Part shown: positions 41,786-52,305 of the stretch, piece after piece
Position numbering within the stretch: the stretch's first letter is position 1
Layout of the letters: every line of letters starts with the position of its first letter
Source: Prochlorococcus sp. scB243_495K23
GTDB taxonomy: Bacteria > Cyanobacteriota > Cyanobacteriia > PCC-6307 > Cyanobiaceae
Reading direction: 5' to 3'
Assembly: GCA_000635495.1 (NCBI GenBank)
Contig: JFLW01000002.1
Location: forward strand, 1-64,000
Length of the DNA stretch: 64,000 nucleotides
Notes under the pieces: generated by a model
The model's database searches: none
Seen by the model: the letters and a program-made list of their open reading frames with translations, nothing else
What the model was told of the DNA's origin: nothing
Translations under genes and position numbers: made by a program

Positions 41786-41794
41786 TTTTTTTAT

Positions 41795-43330
41795 ATGAGA
41801 TCTATAAAATTACATAAACTTTTAGATTTAGTAGGAATTATTCCTTCATTAGATTTAATCGATCATGAAATCAATAATATTTCTTTTAACTCCAAAGAAG
41901 TACAAAAAGGAACTTTATTTTTAGGAATGCCTGGTTTAAATGTTGATGGAGGAAAATTTTGTATTGAGGCAATTGAAAATGGCGCGGAGGCTGCCATTAT
42001 TGGGTCTGCTGCAAAAGAAAGAATTGGATCTATTGATCGAGAAAGGATTTTGGTTATTGAGGATAATTTAGATTATATTTTTGGTCAAATTGTCGCTGAG
42101 TTTTGGAATAGGCCTTCAAGAAAACTTAAACTTATTGGTGTTACTGGTACTAATGGAAAAACGACAATTACTTTCTTATTGGAATATCTTTTAAAAAAAT
42201 TAGGGAAAAAGACTGCATTATTTGGGACCTTGTTTAATAGATGGCCTGGCTTCTCAGAAGTTGCTTCTCATACAACTGATTTCGCCGATAAGCTTCAAAA
42301 GAAATTAAATGCTGCTGTTGAGGCAGAATCTGAATTCGCGATATTAGAGGTGAGTTCTCATTCTATTGCTCAAAAGAGGATATCAGGATGTGAATTTAAG
42401 GCGACTATTTTTACTAATTTAACTCAAGATCATCTTGATTATCACTCAGATATGGAATCTTATTTTCAAACAAAAAGAAAATTGTTTTTCCCACCTTATT
42501 TAATAGAAAAGGATGGAATTTCTGTATTAAATCACGATGACCATTGGATATCTAAATTATCGTCTGATCTTGAAAAAAGATCTTCATTAGTGTCTACAAA
42601 GATTACTGAAAGTGAATTTGAAAATGATGATTTTTTTTTCGTAACAGATAAAAAATTTACTGAAAGTGGTTCCACTTGTATTTTTCATACACCAAGGGAA
42701 AAAATTCAACTTTTTGTTCCACTTGTTGGAGAATTTAATTTAATGAATGCGATTCAAGCAATAACAATTTTGTATAAACTGAATTTTTCTTTAAAAGATT
42801 TATCAAAGTTAATACAATCTTTCCCTGGTGCTCCTGGGAGAATGGAGAAAATACAAATTGATGATAATGACGTTTCGAGATCTCTTCCAACAGTAATTGT
42901 TGATTATGCCCACACTCCTGATGGATTAAAAAAAGTTTTGCAATCAATTAAAAAACTTTGTGAAGGAAAACTAATAACTGTTTTTGGCTGTGGCGGAGAT
43001 CGTGATCGTAGTAAAAGGCCTTTGATGGGATCAATAGCTGAAGAGTTGTCTGATCAACTTTTCATAACTTCAGATAATCCAAGATCAGAAGAACCCCAAA
43101 AGATAGTAAATGATATTTTGATGGGTATAAAAAAAAGAGAAAAAATAACAATTGAAATTGATAGATTTAAAGCAATAAATGAATCTATTAAATTTGCCAA
43201 TAAAAAAGATATTGTTTTAATTGCAGGAAAAGGACATGAAGACTACCAAATTCTCAATGATAAAGTTATTGATTTTGATGATAGAAAAATAGCTTATAAA
43301 TTATTAAAAGAAAAAAATAAATCTCAATAA
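41795..43330 (+). CDS. murE: UDP-MurNAc-tripeptide synthetase MurE
   Basis: This 511-aa enzyme adds the third amino acid of the peptidoglycan stem. Marks are the ATP loop VTGTNGKTTITFLLEYL, SSHSIAQKRISGCEF, IVDYAHTPDGLKKVL and TSDNPRSEEP. The DNPR motif indicates meso-diaminopimelate as substrate. It has three domains of normal length. Role: cytoplasmic cell wall synthesis. Confidence 0.95.
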   Translation: MRSIKLHKLLDLVGIIPSLDLIDHEINNISFNSKEVQKGTLFLGMPGLNVDGGKFCIEAIENGAEAAIIGSAAKERIGSIDRERILVIEDNLDYIFGQIVAEFWNRPSRKLKLIGVTGTNGKTTITFLLEYLLKKLGKKTALFGTLFNRWPGFSEVASHTTDFADKLQKKLNAAVEAESEFAILEVSSHSIAQKRISGCEFKATIFTNLTQDHLDYHSDMESYFQTKRKLFFPPYLIEKDGISVLNHDDHWISKLSSDLEKRSSLVSTKITESEFENDDFFFVTDKKFTESGSTCIFHTPREKIQLFVPLVGEFNLMNAIQAITILYKLNFSLKDLSKLIQSFPGAPGRMEKIQIDDNDVSRSLPTVIVDYAHTPDGLKKVLQSIKKLCEGKLITVFGCGGDRDRSKRPLMGSIAEELSDQLFITSDNPRSEEPQKIVNDILMGIKKREKITIEIDRFKAINESIKFANKKDIVLIAGKGHEDYQILNDKVIDFDDRKIAYKLLKEKNKSQ

Positions 43331-43411
43331 AATTTTCTAATCAAATAAGAAAGATTTTTACGCAAATCACAAGAAAAGTTTCTTAGAATCAATGAAGTTA
43401 TTTTTAATAAA

Positions 43412-44116
43412 ATGAAAGGCTTAGCCTTAGTTGTAGGCGCAGGTGGAATTGGAACACAACTAGCTAAAGATCTTAATGAAAGTGAAAAAGATTTAGATGT
43501 TGTTTTGTGTGGAAGAAAAAGTGAATTTAATCCTTTTTGGGAATTGGATATAGAGGATTCTCAATCCCTTTTGCATTTGAAAAATAAAATATCAAATCAT
43601 CCTTCAAAATTAAGGCTAGTTGTTAATGCTACAGGTAGACTTCATAGTGATTCTCTTCAACCAGAAAAAAGATTACAACATCTTGATAAAAAAAATATGA
43701 TGGAAAGTTTTTCAATAAATGCCTTTTCTCCTATTTTGTTAGCTAAAGCGATTGAAGAATTTATACCAAAAGATTTTGATTTTAATTTTGCAAGTATAAG
43801 TGCAAGAGTTGGTAGCATTGGAGATAATCAAACTGGAGGTTGGTATTCATATAGAGCTGCAAAATCTGCGCAAAATCAGTTTTTTAAATCTTTAAGTATT
43901 GAATGGGCTAGACGTTTCCCAAAGGCTGCTATCACATTGCTTCATCCAGGAACAGTAGATACTGATTTATCTAGACCTTTTCATAAATTTGTTCCAGAAC
44001 ATAAATTATTTAGTAAAGAAAAATCCTCCCAATTCCTGATCAATATTATTAAAAATCAATCACCAGAATCTACAGGAAAATTTATTGCATGGGACAATTC
44101 GGAGATACCTTGGTAA
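43412..44116 (+). CDS. Short-chain dehydrogenase/reductase
   Basis: This 234-aa Rossmann protein has an N-terminal nucleotide motif VVGAGGIGTQLA, NATG in VVNATGRLHSD, a catalytic Ser in FASISARVGSI, and the YxxxK pair in YSYRAAKSA. C-factor-type SDRs have this length. The substrate is not known. It lies 82 bases after murE and is convergent with the aminotransferase gene. Confidence 0.85.
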   Translation: MKGLALVVGAGGIGTQLAKDLNESEKDLDVVLCGRKSEFNPFWELDIEDSQSLLHLKNKISNHPSKLRLVVNATGRLHSDSLQPEKRLQHLDKKNMMESFSINAFSPILLAKAIEEFIPKDFDFNFASISARVGSIGDNQTGGWYSYRAAKSAQNQFFKSLSIEWARRFPKAAITLLHPGTVDTDLSRPFHKFVPEHKLFSKEKSSQFLINIIKNQSPESTGKFIAWDNSEIPW

Positions 44117-44144
44117 ACTAAATTTTTTTTATATCAATAGATCT

Positions 44145-45320
44145 TTAAGTCAATATTTTTTTTATTTCTCTAGCAAGTAAATCAATCTCAGCTTCTGTAG
44201 TCATTTGATGTACGCATGCTCTAAACCATTTTGGATCTTCTAAAACTCTAATCCAAATTTTCTTTTCTCCAAGTTTCTTTACATATTTATCCTTATCTTT
44301 AATATTTTCGATATTAAAACTAACAATCCCATTTAAATATTTTTTTTCTAAAACTAATTCAACACCCTTTGATTGATTTAATTCATCCCAAAGTTTTCCA
44401 CTTAATCTTTTGATATTTTTGGTTTTTTCTTTTTCATGGCAGTCTTTATCCAAAAGATCTAAAGAATTCCGAAGCCCAGCAAGTAAAGGAATGCAAGAGG
44501 TAGCTATTTCAAATTTCCTTGCATCATCATGAAAAAGATTATCTGAAGGCTCATAAATGCCTTGTTCTTTTTTTAATGATTTCCAACCAATTATTGTTGG
44601 ATCTGTTTCACGAATAAATCTATCTGAGACATAAATGGCTCCAAGTCCTTCTGGTCCACATGCCCATTTGTGAGAAGTTATTGAATATAAATCAGAATAA
44701 AAAACTTCTTTTTCAATATTTATGTGCCCAAAGGTTTGAGCACCATCAACAAGTAAATAAGAGTTTTCTCGATTATTTTTTAATTCGATAGAAATTTGTT
44801 TTAAAGGAATTTTATATCCAAAGTTCCATAAGATATGAGAAATAATTAGGATCTTAGTCTTACTATTTAGATTTTTCAAAATCTCTAAAATTATATTTTC
44901 GTCGTTTAGATTTTTAATTTTTTGGATTGGCAAAATTTTGAATATTAATTTATTTCTTCTGCAAAATTCTCGACTTGCAGCCACTACTCCAGGATGTTCA
45001 CAGTCACTTATTAACAACTCTTCTCCCTCTTTTACTTTTATTCCCCAAAAGGGCAAAATCATACCGGAAGAGATATTTTCGGTAAAAGCTACATTCTTTG
45101 AATTGACACCTAATTTTTGCGCAATGATTCTTTTTGTAGTCAATATTTCTTTGTAAATAAAAGGCCACATATTATTGGTAAATGGTCCTAAATCTTGGAT
45201 AATTTCCCAAGTCTTAACTATTGCTTCTAGAGAAGATTTTGGTAATGGTCCTTGACCGCCATAGTTGAAATAATACTTATTTTTTAATGCGGGTATTTGA
45301 TCTCTTAGATTATTTCTCAT
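44145..45320 (-). CDS. Class V aminotransferase (cysteine desulfurase-like)
   Basis: This 391-aa PLP fold type I enzyme opens with KNKYYFNYGGQGPLPKSSLE, has LLVDGAQTFGHINI, the PLP Lys in YSITSHKWACGPEGLGAIYV, and a late FRACVHQMTTEAEID with a Cys near the SufS active-loop position. It could be a desulfurase or an isopenicillin epimerase-like enzyme. In this context sulfur transfer is plausible, and an Nfu gene is 1.6 kb away, but this is not proven. Confidence 0.75.
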   Translation of the reverse strand: MRNNLRDQIPALKNKYYFNYGGQGPLPKSSLEAIVKTWEIIQDLGPFTNNMWPFIYKEILTTKRIIAQKLGVNSKNVAFTENISSGMILPFWGIKVKEGEELLISDCEHPGVVAASREFCRRNKLIFKILPIQKIKNLNDENIILEILKNLNSKTKILIISHILWNFGYKIPLKQISIELKNNRENSYLLVDGAQTFGHINIEKEVFYSDLYSITSHKWACGPEGLGAIYVSDRFIRETDPTIIGWKSLKKEQGIYEPSDNLFHDDARKFEIATSCIPLLAGLRNSLDLLDKDCHEKEKTKNIKRLSGKLWDELNQSKGVELVLEKKYLNGIVSFNIENIKDKDKYVKKLGEKKIWIRVLEDPKWFRACVHQMTTEAEIDLLAREIKKILT

Positions 45321-45356
45321 GGAAATTTATATTATATTTTCAACTCTTGAATTTTT

Positions 45357-46151
45357 TTAAATATTGCCTACTAAAGTTACTGTTCTAAATTCAATATCCT
45401 CAATTACTTTCCAAGGTTCAGCACTCCTTTCTGCAAATTTTAAATTTTTAAATCCTAGTTCTTTAAAATCACTTATAAACTCTGGCTCATACCATGCTCC
45501 ACTAATACATCCTGTCCATAAATCATGATCACTTTGCAATCTTGAAGGAACTTTTTTGTTAGAGACGATATCGCTAATTGCAATTCTTCCATTATCGTTT
45601 AAAACTCTTTTTATGTTGTTTAGAAGGTTATTTCTAGATTCTGGACTTACCAAGTTTAAAACGCAATTACTTAAAATAATATCAACTGATTTATCTGCGA
45701 TTAATGGATTTAAATCTTTATCTAATTCATCAAGTTTTTCAATTGAACCTTCTAGAAATTCTGTATTGTTGAAACCTATATTTTTTGTAACTTCTTTAGA
45801 TGCTGATCTTGATAAAGAAAGCATGTCAGGATTCTGATCAACTCCAATAACTTTCCCTTCTTTTCCAACAATTTGGGCACAAATGAAAGCATTTTTGCCG
45901 CTACCACTTCCAAGATCTAAAACTATATCATTTTTTTGAACATATTTTGTTGGATCACCACACCCATAGTCTCTTTCTATAACCTCTTGAGGAATTGCTT
46001 CTAGTAAAACGGGATCAAATCCAACTGGTGTACAAAGACAACTTTCTTTTTCTTGTGCCGCTGAGCCATATCTTTCTTGAATCGCATCTTTATGATCGAA
46101 TTGATTAGGTGCTTTATTCGATGTGTTTGTATTACAGCAACTTTCAGACAT
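45357..46151 (-). CDS. ArsM-like arsenite S-adenosylmethionine methyltransferase
   Basis: This 264-aa class I SAM methyltransferase has SAM motif DIVLDLGSGSGKNAFICAQI and VIGVDQNPDML. The two later Cys expected for arsenic binding are present in ILSNCVLNLV and WTGCISGAWYE. The N-terminus has Cys pairs (SESCCNTN, ESCLCTPVGF). ArsM methylates trivalent arsenic and feeds arsenosugar synthesis or export. An upstream in-frame ATG at 46184 would add 11 residues. I prefer 46151 because the SESCC start is family-like. Confidence 0.8.
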   Translation of the reverse strand: MSESCCNTNTSNKAPNQFDHKDAIQERYGSAAQEKESCLCTPVGFDPVLLEAIPQEVIERDYGCGDPTKYVQKNDIVLDLGSGSGKNAFICAQIVGKEGKVIGVDQNPDMLSLSRSASKEVTKNIGFNNTEFLEGSIEKLDELDKDLNPLIADKSVDIILSNCVLNLVSPESRNNLLNNIKRVLNDNGRIAISDIVSNKKVPSRLQSDHDLWTGCISGAWYEPEFISDFKELGFKNLKFAERSAEPWKVIEDIEFRTVTLVGNI

Positions 46152-46182
46152 ATTTTTTAAAGAACTCTTGATAAATATAGCC

Positions 46183-46211
46183 AAAAAAAAAGCCCCTGAA
46201 AAAGAGGCTTT
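46183..46211 (-). terminator. Intrinsic terminator downstream of the DUF4278 gene
   Basis: On the minus strand agcctc-tttttc-aggggct followed by a run of nine T forms a terminator. It lies 18 bases after the DUF4278 stop and ends that short transcript before the ArsM-like gene. Confidence 0.75.
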
Positions 46212-46228
46212 TAATTTGTTTAATTAAA

Positions 46229-46402
46229 TTATTTAGTGTAATTAACACCTCTGTAATTTAATTCTGCTTTTTCATTACTTGAAGAAGCGTCATCCATTCT
46301 ATTGGTGTATACGTTTCTTCTGTAGGTAAGTTCAACAAGTTGCTTTTTAGCAGCTTCTTTGTTTTGAACGTAGTTTTTACCTCTGTAAGTTAAAGTAGTC
46401 AT
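46229..46402 (-). CDS. DUF4278 peptide with two YRG motifs
   Basis: This 57-aa protein has LTYRG near the start (MTTLTYRGKNYVQNKE) and again at the end (ELNYRGVNYTK), with a helical middle. This is the DUF4278 pattern of cyanobacteria. I chose the ATG at 46402. The frame is open to an ATG at 46438, but that codon lies inside the closing stem of the upstream RNA element. It is known as a class of short peptide behind glutamine-type riboswitches. Function of the peptide is unclear. Confidence 0.75.
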   Translation of the reverse strand: MTTLTYRGKNYVQNKEAAKKQLVELTYRRNVYTNRMDDASSSNEKAELNYRGVNYTK

Positions 46403-46430
46403 GTTTCGATGTGTCAACACGGCCATCCCC

Positions 46431-46476
46431 CGTTCCATGGTATGACTCGAACTGCGCCCTCAAATGAGGGTGAACG
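46431..46476 (-). promoter_or_regulatory. Downstream-peptide / glutamine (type II) riboswitch candidate
   Basis: The minus strand reads cgttcaccctcatttgaggg, then cgcagttcgagtcatacc, then atggaacg. Outer stem: cgttc with gaacg. Inner stem: ccctc with gaggg around attt. Conserved-looking single strands lie between. The layout matches the Downstream-peptide motif related to glnA RNA, as I recall it, and it stands before a DUF4278 peptide as expected. Glutamine would bind the three-way junction and change translation. The class call is from memory. Confidence 0.65.
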
Positions 46477-46657
46477 AAAAAGTAGCAATTGCTACAAAAT
46501 TATTATAAGCCTATTTTTAACTGTATGTCTAGCTTTTACAAATAGAAACGAAGATTTAATGTTTTTTTAATTATTATCTTAGGTAAATTTTTTTATAAAT
46601 AGTCTCTAAAAAGGTTTATGTTTATATTTGGTTTAATCTTCATTTAACTATTTATTT

Positions 46658-46915
46658 ATGACAGGTTTTTTATATTTCTTGGGAAATACTTTAAGGTGGC
46701 CAGTGTTAAAGCCAAAAGAATTTTTTTCACTACATGCTTATTTTTCAATTGTTTATTTGATAACTTTTACTTTGAGTAAATATGATGTAAGCCAATCAAA
46801 TTTAGTTTTTACATTAGGAATTCTTGCACCCCTTTTAATCGCTATTGGTCAAGGACTTCCAATTGATTGCCTTGATATGGAATCATCTTTGTTGAAGGAA
46901 TTAAAAACTAAATAA
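46658..46915 (+). CDS. Small membrane protein, 85 aa
   Basis: This protein has two hydrophobic segments (about 24-40, AYFSIVYLITFTLSKYDV and about 49-65, LVFTLGILAPLLIAIGQGL). The ends are polar. It looks like a conserved small membrane protein of picocyanobacteria, but I do not recognise a family. It stands alone, divergent from the DUF4278 gene and convergent with nfu. Confidence 0.6.
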   Translation: MTGFLYFLGNTLRWPVLKPKEFFSLHAYFSIVYLITFTLSKYDVSQSNLVFTLGILAPLLIAIGQGLPIDCLDMESSLLKELKTK

Positions 46916-46935
46916 TATATTTCAGTTAAAAATTT

Positions 46936-47181
46936 TTATAAAACTTGGACAACTTCGCTTATTTCAGGAATCATTTCTTTTAACTTTCTTTCAATACCCA
47001 TTTTGAGAGTCATAGTGCTACTTGGGCAACTACCACATGCTCCTTGAAGTCTGACTTTGACAATTGGACCATCTATTTCTGCAATCTCTACATTACCTCC
47101 ATCAGAAATTAAAAAAGGTCTCAGCTCGTCAAGGACTTTTTCTACATTTTCGTTTGTCAGCGAGAGAGTTTCAGTACTCAT
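46936..47181 (-). CDS. nfu: NifU-like iron-sulfur scaffold (Nfu)
   Basis: This 81-aa protein is a stand-alone NifU C-terminal domain: [40 protein letters not shown] with the CxxC cluster ligands, then [20 protein letters not shown]. It assembles and passes on Fe-S clusters, notably to photosystem I in cyanobacteria. Length is normal. It is divergent from mqo over 70 bases. Confidence 0.94.
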   Translation of the reverse strand: MSTETLSLTNENVEKVLDELRPFLISDGGNVEIAEIDGPIVKVRLQGACGSCPSSTMTLKMGIERKLKEMIPEISEVVQVL

Positions 47182-47251
47182 AATTTTCGTTTAACTTTAT
47201 AATAAGCCTAGAAAGAAATCTGATTAATTGCAAAAAAGATAATTTTCTGTT

Positions 47252-48748
47252 GTGACTTCATCTAAAAATCCCACTAATGACAATAGCTACTTTGATGCAG
47301 TCTTGGTAGGAGCAGGGATAATGAGTAGTACTTTAGCCCTCCTAATTTCAGAAGTTTTACCAGATATAAGATTTCTTATTATAGAGAAATTAAATGCTCC
47401 GGGAAGTGAAAGTACTGGCGCTTTTAATAATGCAGGTACAGGACATGCGGCTAATTGCGAATTAAACTATACGCCTTTAGATGAAAAAGGAAATCTAAAA
47501 ATAGATAAAGCGCTCTCAATAAATCGTTCATTTGAAACATCCATGTCTTTATGGGCCTCATTGTATGAAACAGGGAAAATTGATATTAAAAAGTTTCTAA
47601 AATTTATTCCTCATATTAGCTTTGTGTCTGGTCAGGATAATATTTCTTTTTTAAAAAAAAGATTTCAGAAAATGACCGAAAATCCTGAATTTTTCGATAT
47701 GGAATTTTCTACATCTTTTGATGAAATTTCATCATGGGCTCCTCTAATAACAAAAGATAGAAATCCATCTACTCAAATTGCCGCTACCAGGATAGGTAGA
47801 GGAACTGATATTAATTTTGAGGCTTTAACTAAAGAGTATTTGTCATTAGTATCTTTAAATAAAAATGTTGAAATAAGTTACAAAACAGAATTAGTAGATT
47901 TAAAGAAAATTAATAAAAAACAATGGGAACTAGAAATCAGTTCTGAAGGTAGAAAAACTTCAATTAGAACTGGCTACGTTTTTCTTGGTGCTGGTGGAAA
48001 AACAATTAATTATTTACAAAAATCAAAAATTCCAGAAGCAAAAAGTTATGGTGGATTTCCTGTTAGTGGTAAATGGCTTATTTGCGAGAAAAAAGATCTA
48101 ACAGAAAGACATAACTCAAAAGTTTATGGTAAAGCTGATATTGGATCGCCACCAATGTCTGTGCCTCATTTAGACACCAGATGGATTGATAATAAAAAAC
48201 TTCTTCTATATGGGCCTTTTGCTGGATTTACAACGAAATTTCTAAAACAAAGTTCATATTTTGACTTATTTAGTTCTATTAAAAAGAATAATATTTTTTC
48301 TATGTTAGACGTTGGTTTCAAGAACAACGATTTAATTAATTACCTAGTATCACAATCATTAAAGAACCATAACTCAAGAGTTGAGAATTTAAAGAATATG
48401 ATGCCATCAGCTAATCCTTCTGATTGGTATTTAAAAAATGCTGGTCAAAGAGTCCAAATAATTAAAAAAACTGAAGGTGGTGGTTCTTTGAAATTTGGAA
48501 CTGAGATTGTAAATTCATCTGATGGATCATTGTCTGCTTTGTTAGGAGCCTCTCCGGGAGCAAGTACTGCGGTTTCAATTATGGTTGAGGTTCTAGAAAA
48601 ATCTGTTTTATTTTTCAACGATAAGCATAATCTTAAGAAAAAAATAAATGACTTAATTTACCCAGAACTATCAGTCTCTGAAAATTACAGTATCTTCATA
48701 AAAAAAATTAAAAAAAGAAATAATTCCATTTTTGGTTTCCATCCATAA
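47252..48748 (+). CDS. mqo: Malate:quinone oxidoreductase
   Basis: This 498-aa FAD enzyme has a GTG start. It oxidises malate to oxaloacetate and reduces quinone at the membrane face. Marks are [20 protein letters not shown] (FAD site), [32 protein letters not shown] and [20 protein letters not shown]. Length matches the family. It lies 55 bases before lepA in the same direction. Confidence 0.95.
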   Translation: MTSSKNPTNDNSYFDAVLVGAGIMSSTLALLISEVLPDIRFLIIEKLNAPGSESTGAFNNAGTGHAANCELNYTPLDEKGNLKIDKALSINRSFETSMSLWASLYETGKIDIKKFLKFIPHISFVSGQDNISFLKKRFQKMTENPEFFDMEFSTSFDEISSWAPLITKDRNPSTQIAATRIGRGTDINFEALTKEYLSLVSLNKNVEISYKTELVDLKKINKKQWELEISSEGRKTSIRTGYVFLGAGGKTINYLQKSKIPEAKSYGGFPVSGKWLICEKKDLTERHNSKVYGKADIGSPPMSVPHLDTRWIDNKKLLLYGPFAGFTTKFLKQSSYFDLFSSIKKNNIFSMLDVGFKNNDLINYLVSQSLKNHNSRVENLKNMMPSANPSDWYLKNAGQRVQIIKKTEGGGSLKFGTEIVNSSDGSLSALLGASPGASTAVSIMVEVLEKSVLFFNDKHNLKKKINDLIYPELSVSENYSIFIKKIKKRNNSIFGFHP

Positions 48749-48803
48749 TTCTAATTAGCTAATATTGATCAAGATGTAATAAGAGGAGAATTTTTCTTTC
48801 TAT

Positions 48804-50612
48804 ATGACTGATATATCGGTTTCAAAAATTAGAAATTTCTGCATAATCGCTCATATTGACCATGGTAAATCTACCCTTGCAGATAGGTTGCTTCAAGATA
48901 CTGGTACTGTGCAGCAAAGGGATATGCAAGAACAATTTTTGGACAGTATGGATCTTGAAAGAGAGAGAGGAATTACTATCAAGTTACAAGCCGCTAGGAT
49001 GAAATATAAAGCTGACGATTCCCAAGAATATGTTCTGAACTTAATAGATACTCCAGGGCATGTTGATTTCTCTTATGAGGTTAGTAGATCTCTTCAAGCT
49101 TGTGAAGGTGCCTTACTTGTTGTTGATGCAAGTCAAGGAGTAGAAGCTCAAACCTTAGCTAATGTTTATCTTGCCTTAGAAAATAATCTTGAAATAATTC
49201 CTGTTTTAAATAAAGTTGATTTACCAGGGGCTGATGCTGAAAAAATAAAACAAGAAATAGAGGAAATTATTGGACTTGATACATCTAATGCAATAAATTG
49301 TTCAGCAAAAACTGGAGTTGGTATTAAAGATATTTTGGAAGCAATCGTGAGAAGAGTACCTCCTCCTAAAGATGAAATTAAACTACCTACAAAGGCACTG
49401 ATTTTTGATTCTTATTATGATCCGTACAGGGGAGTTATTGTTTATTTCAGGGTGTTATCTGGGTCTCTAAATAAGAAAGAAAAAATATTATTAATGGCAA
49501 GTAAGAAAAATTATGAACTAGATGAGATAGGAATAATGGCGCCTGATCAGCAGCAAGTTGATGAATTACATGCAGGAGAAGTTGGATATTTAGCTGCTTC
49601 TATAAAATCAGTTGCTGATGCAAGAGTGGGAGATACGATTACTCTTTTAAATTCACCTGCCAATGATCCTTTGCCTGGATATAAAACAGCAAATCCTATG
49701 GTTTTTTGTGGCTTATTCCCGACTGATGCTGATCAATTCCCAGATTTAAGAGTATCACTCGAAAAATTACAATTATCTGATGCAGCTTTAAAATATGAGC
49801 CCGAAACCAGTAGCGCAATGGGCTTTGGATTTAGGTGCGGATTCCTAGGACTTCTTCATATGGAGATTGTTCAAGAAAGATTAGAACGAGAATATGACTT
49901 GGATCTAATCGTAACGGCACCATCAGTTATTTATAAAGTTAATTTAAATCAGCAGGAACATATCTTTATTGATAATCCTTCTACTATTCCTGATCCACAA
50001 CTTAGAGAATCAATAGAAGAGCCTTATGTGAAAATGGAAATTTATGCTCCTAATGAATTTAATGGAACATTAATGGGTTTATGTCAGGAAAGAAGGGGAG
50101 TATTTATAGATATAAAATACATAACAACAGATCGAGTTACCTTGATTTATGAAATTCCATTAGCAGAAGTTGTTACAGATTTCTTTGATCAAATGAAAAG
50201 TAGAACCCAAGGTTATGCATCAATGGAATATCATTTGATTGGTTATAGAAAAAATGACCTTGTTAGATTAGATGTTCTAATAAATTCAGAAAGAGCAGAT
50301 CCATTAACTTCTATTGTTCATAAAGATAAGGCTTATGGAATTGGCAGAAGTTTAGTTGAGAAATTAAAAGAACTTATTCCAAAACAACAATTTAAAATAC
50401 CCATTCAAGCATCAATCGGTAGCAGGATTATTGCAAGTGAAAGCATAAGTGCTTTGCGAAAAGATGTTTTATCTAAATGTTATGGAGGGGATATTTCTAG
50501 GAAAAAGAAACTTTTAAAGAAACAAGCCAAAGGTAAAAAGAGGATGAAGGCAATGGGAAAAGTTGAAGTCCCTCAAGAAGCTTTTATGGCAGTCTTGAAA
50601 TTAAACCAGTAA
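48804..50612 (+). CDS. lepA: Elongation factor 4 (LepA)
   Basis: This 602-aa translational GTPase has G1 [17 protein letters not shown]3 DTPGHVDF, G4 [13 protein letters not shown] and a LepA-specific C-terminus ([20 protein letters not shown]). It acts on stalled or mistranslocated ribosomes and in biogenesis. Domains and length are complete. No regulatory sites were recognised in the 55-base gap after mqo. Confidence 0.97.
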   Translation: MTDISVSKIRNFCIIAHIDHGKSTLADRLLQDTGTVQQRDMQEQFLDSMDLERERGITIKLQAARMKYKADDSQEYVLNLIDTPGHVDFSYEVSRSLQACEGALLVVDASQGVEAQTLANVYLALENNLEIIPVLNKVDLPGADAEKIKQEIEEIIGLDTSNAINCSAKTGVGIKDILEAIVRRVPPPKDEIKLPTKALIFDSYYDPYRGVIVYFRVLSGSLNKKEKILLMASKKNYELDEIGIMAPDQQQVDELHAGEVGYLAASIKSVADARVGDTITLLNSPANDPLPGYKTANPMVFCGLFPTDADQFPDLRVSLEKLQLSDAALKYEPETSSAMGFGFRCGFLGLLHMEIVQERLEREYDLDLIVTAPSVIYKVNLNQQEHIFIDNPSTIPDPQLRESIEEPYVKMEIYAPNEFNGTLMGLCQERRGVFIDIKYITTDRVTLIYEIPLAEVVTDFFDQMKSRTQGYASMEYHLIGYRKNDLVRLDVLINSERADPLTSIVHKDKAYGIGRSLVEKLKELIPKQQFKIPIQASIGSRIIASESISALRKDVLSKCYGGDISRKKKLLKKQAKGKKRMKAMGKVEVPQEAFMAVLKLNQ

Positions 50613-50689
50613 TTTCTTTTAATTTAAAATTTATAGCTATTTATTTTTAAAAGAATTGGGTATATTTCATTTATATCTTAAAAAAAATT

Positions 50690-51535
50690 TTGGATATTAA
50701 CTCATTTAATCGTGTCGGCGCAAATATCAGAAAAGCTGGATTTTTAATTGTACTTTTTTATCTTCTTGTTGTTTTAATAATGAAATTTTTAGAAGCCAAT
50801 AATTTTTTTGGCTATTCATTTTCAATGTTAAGTAATGATATCTTTGCCCCTCCTTCTCTTAATCATTTTTGTGGCACAGATAGATTAGGAAGAGATGTTT
50901 GCTTAAGAACTTTGCAAGGATCATCATTAGCTATAGAAGTTGTATTCTTAGCTATTCTTTTTTCATTAAGTTTGGGTTTGCCATTGGGATTATTAAGTGG
51001 GTATTTTGGTGGTTTTTTTGATAAATGCTTATCACTAATAATGGATACTATTTTTTCAATACCTGTAATTTTGCTTTCAGTTGTTGTGGCTTTTGTATTG
51101 GGTAAGGGTATCCTTAACGCGGCTTTGGCATTGTGTATTGTTTACTCTCCTCAATATTTTAGATTAATCAGAAATCAGACAATATTGGTTAAATCCGAAA
51201 CTTATGTGGAGGCAGCTCAAGTTGCAGGAGCTGATGTTAAAAAAATTATTTTTAAATATATTCTCCCAAATGTAATAACACCATTGCCTATTCTGCTTAC
51301 CCTAAATGCTGCAGATGCTGTTTTGGTATTAGGAAGTTTAGGATTTTTAGGTCTTGGTGTTCCTGCAGATGTCCCAGAGTGGGGAAGTGATTTAAATCTG
51401 GCTCTTGCCGCTTTACCGACAGGTATCTGGTGGACGGCTTTGTTCCCAGGTTTGGCAATGTTTTTTTTAGTTTTAGGTCTTTCTTTTATAGGAGAGGACC
51501 TTGAAGAAATTTTTGATAATCAAAATTCTGAATAA
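50690..51535 (+). CDS. ABC transporter permease, DppC/OppC family
   Basis: This 281-aa permease has a TTG start and about six membrane segments. The N-terminal OppC_N segment is followed by FGTDRLGRDVCLRTLQGSS-like sequence (CGTDRLGRDVCLRTLQG). The EAA coupling loop is YVEAAQVAGADVKKIIFKYI. Family substrates are peptides or nickel. The other subunits are not adjacent, so the substrate is unknown. It is convergent with trmH, two bases apart. Confidence 0.85.
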   Translation: MDINSFNRVGANIRKAGFLIVLFYLLVVLIMKFLEANNFFGYSFSMLSNDIFAPPSLNHFCGTDRLGRDVCLRTLQGSSLAIEVVFLAILFSLSLGLPLGLLSGYFGGFFDKCLSLIMDTIFSIPVILLSVVVAFVLGKGILNAALALCIVYSPQYFRLIRNQTILVKSETYVEAAQVAGADVKKIIFKYILPNVITPLPILLTLNAADAVLVLGSLGFLGLGVPADVPEWGSDLNLALAALPTGIWWTALFPGLAMFFLVLGLSFIGEDLEEIFDNQNSE

Positions 51536-51537
51536 AT

Positions 51538-52209
51538 TTAGTTATCTGTAATAGGATCAAGTTCTCCTTGATCATTCAACTTTGGATATTCTTTAGCTGA
51601 TTTTTTATACACCGCAGCTAATTCTGGGTAACACCATTCAAAAAGTGTTTTTTGATATTCATCCATATTTAACCCTTCTCCATGATCGGGCAATATACCT
51701 TTATTTTTTCTTTGGCGAACAGCTTCAAATAATAATATAGAAGCAGCAACTGAAACATTCAGAGATTGAACCATACCTCTCATAGGTATAAAAATTGATT
51801 GATCAACCATTGATATAAGTTCATTACTTAGTCCCCATTTTTCTGCTCCTAAAACAAAACATGTATTTTGAGAATAATCAAAATTTCTATAATCTACTGA
51901 TTTACTATTAAGAGTCGTTCCATATAATTTAAAACCCTTATTCTTTAAATCAGATATTGCCGTGATAGTGTTTTCATGATTATTCAGCTTTACCCATTTT
52001 TGACTTCCTTGAGCAGTACTATTAAAAGTCTTAACGGCATTTGTTTTGCTAATAAAATTTGCTTCGAAAACTCCTGCTGCATCACATGTCCTTAATATCG
52101 CAGATAAATTATGTGGTTTATTTACATCCTCAACTAAAACAGTCAAGTTTTTCATTCTGCAATCTAAAACACTTTTGATTCGTTCAAATCTTCTTGGCAA
52201 AATTGACAT
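51538..52209 (-). CDS. trmH: tRNA (guanosine-2'-O-)-methyltransferase TrmH
   Basis: This 223-aa SPOUT-fold enzyme has VEDVNKPHNLSAILRTCDAA with the catalytic Arg, FVLGAEKWGLSNELISMVDQ and the trefoil-knot SAM motif IPMRGMVQSLNVSVAASILL. It methylates the ribose of G18 in the tRNA D loop. The length fits TrmH with its C-terminal helices (LFEWCYPELAAVYKK). Confidence 0.93.
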   Translation of the reverse strand: MSILPRRFERIKSVLDCRMKNLTVLVEDVNKPHNLSAILRTCDAAGVFEANFISKTNAVKTFNSTAQGSQKWVKLNNHENTITAISDLKNKGFKLYGTTLNSKSVDYRNFDYSQNTCFVLGAEKWGLSNELISMVDQSIFIPMRGMVQSLNVSVAASILLFEAVRQRKNKGILPDHGEGLNMDEYQKTLFEWCYPELAAVYKKSAKEYPKLNDQGELDPITDN

Positions 52210-52305
52210 TTATAATTTTTTCACACCTTTAAATTATATTCAAAAAATATTGATTACCTATTAAATCTCTTGGTTTATAATATTTTGGTAGTTTAAGTTA
52301 ACTCA

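Noticed and set aside
46403-46438. ATG at 46438 as the start of the DUF4278 gene
   Set aside because: It lies within the closing stem of the predicted riboswitch, and the family similarity begins at the ATG at 46402.
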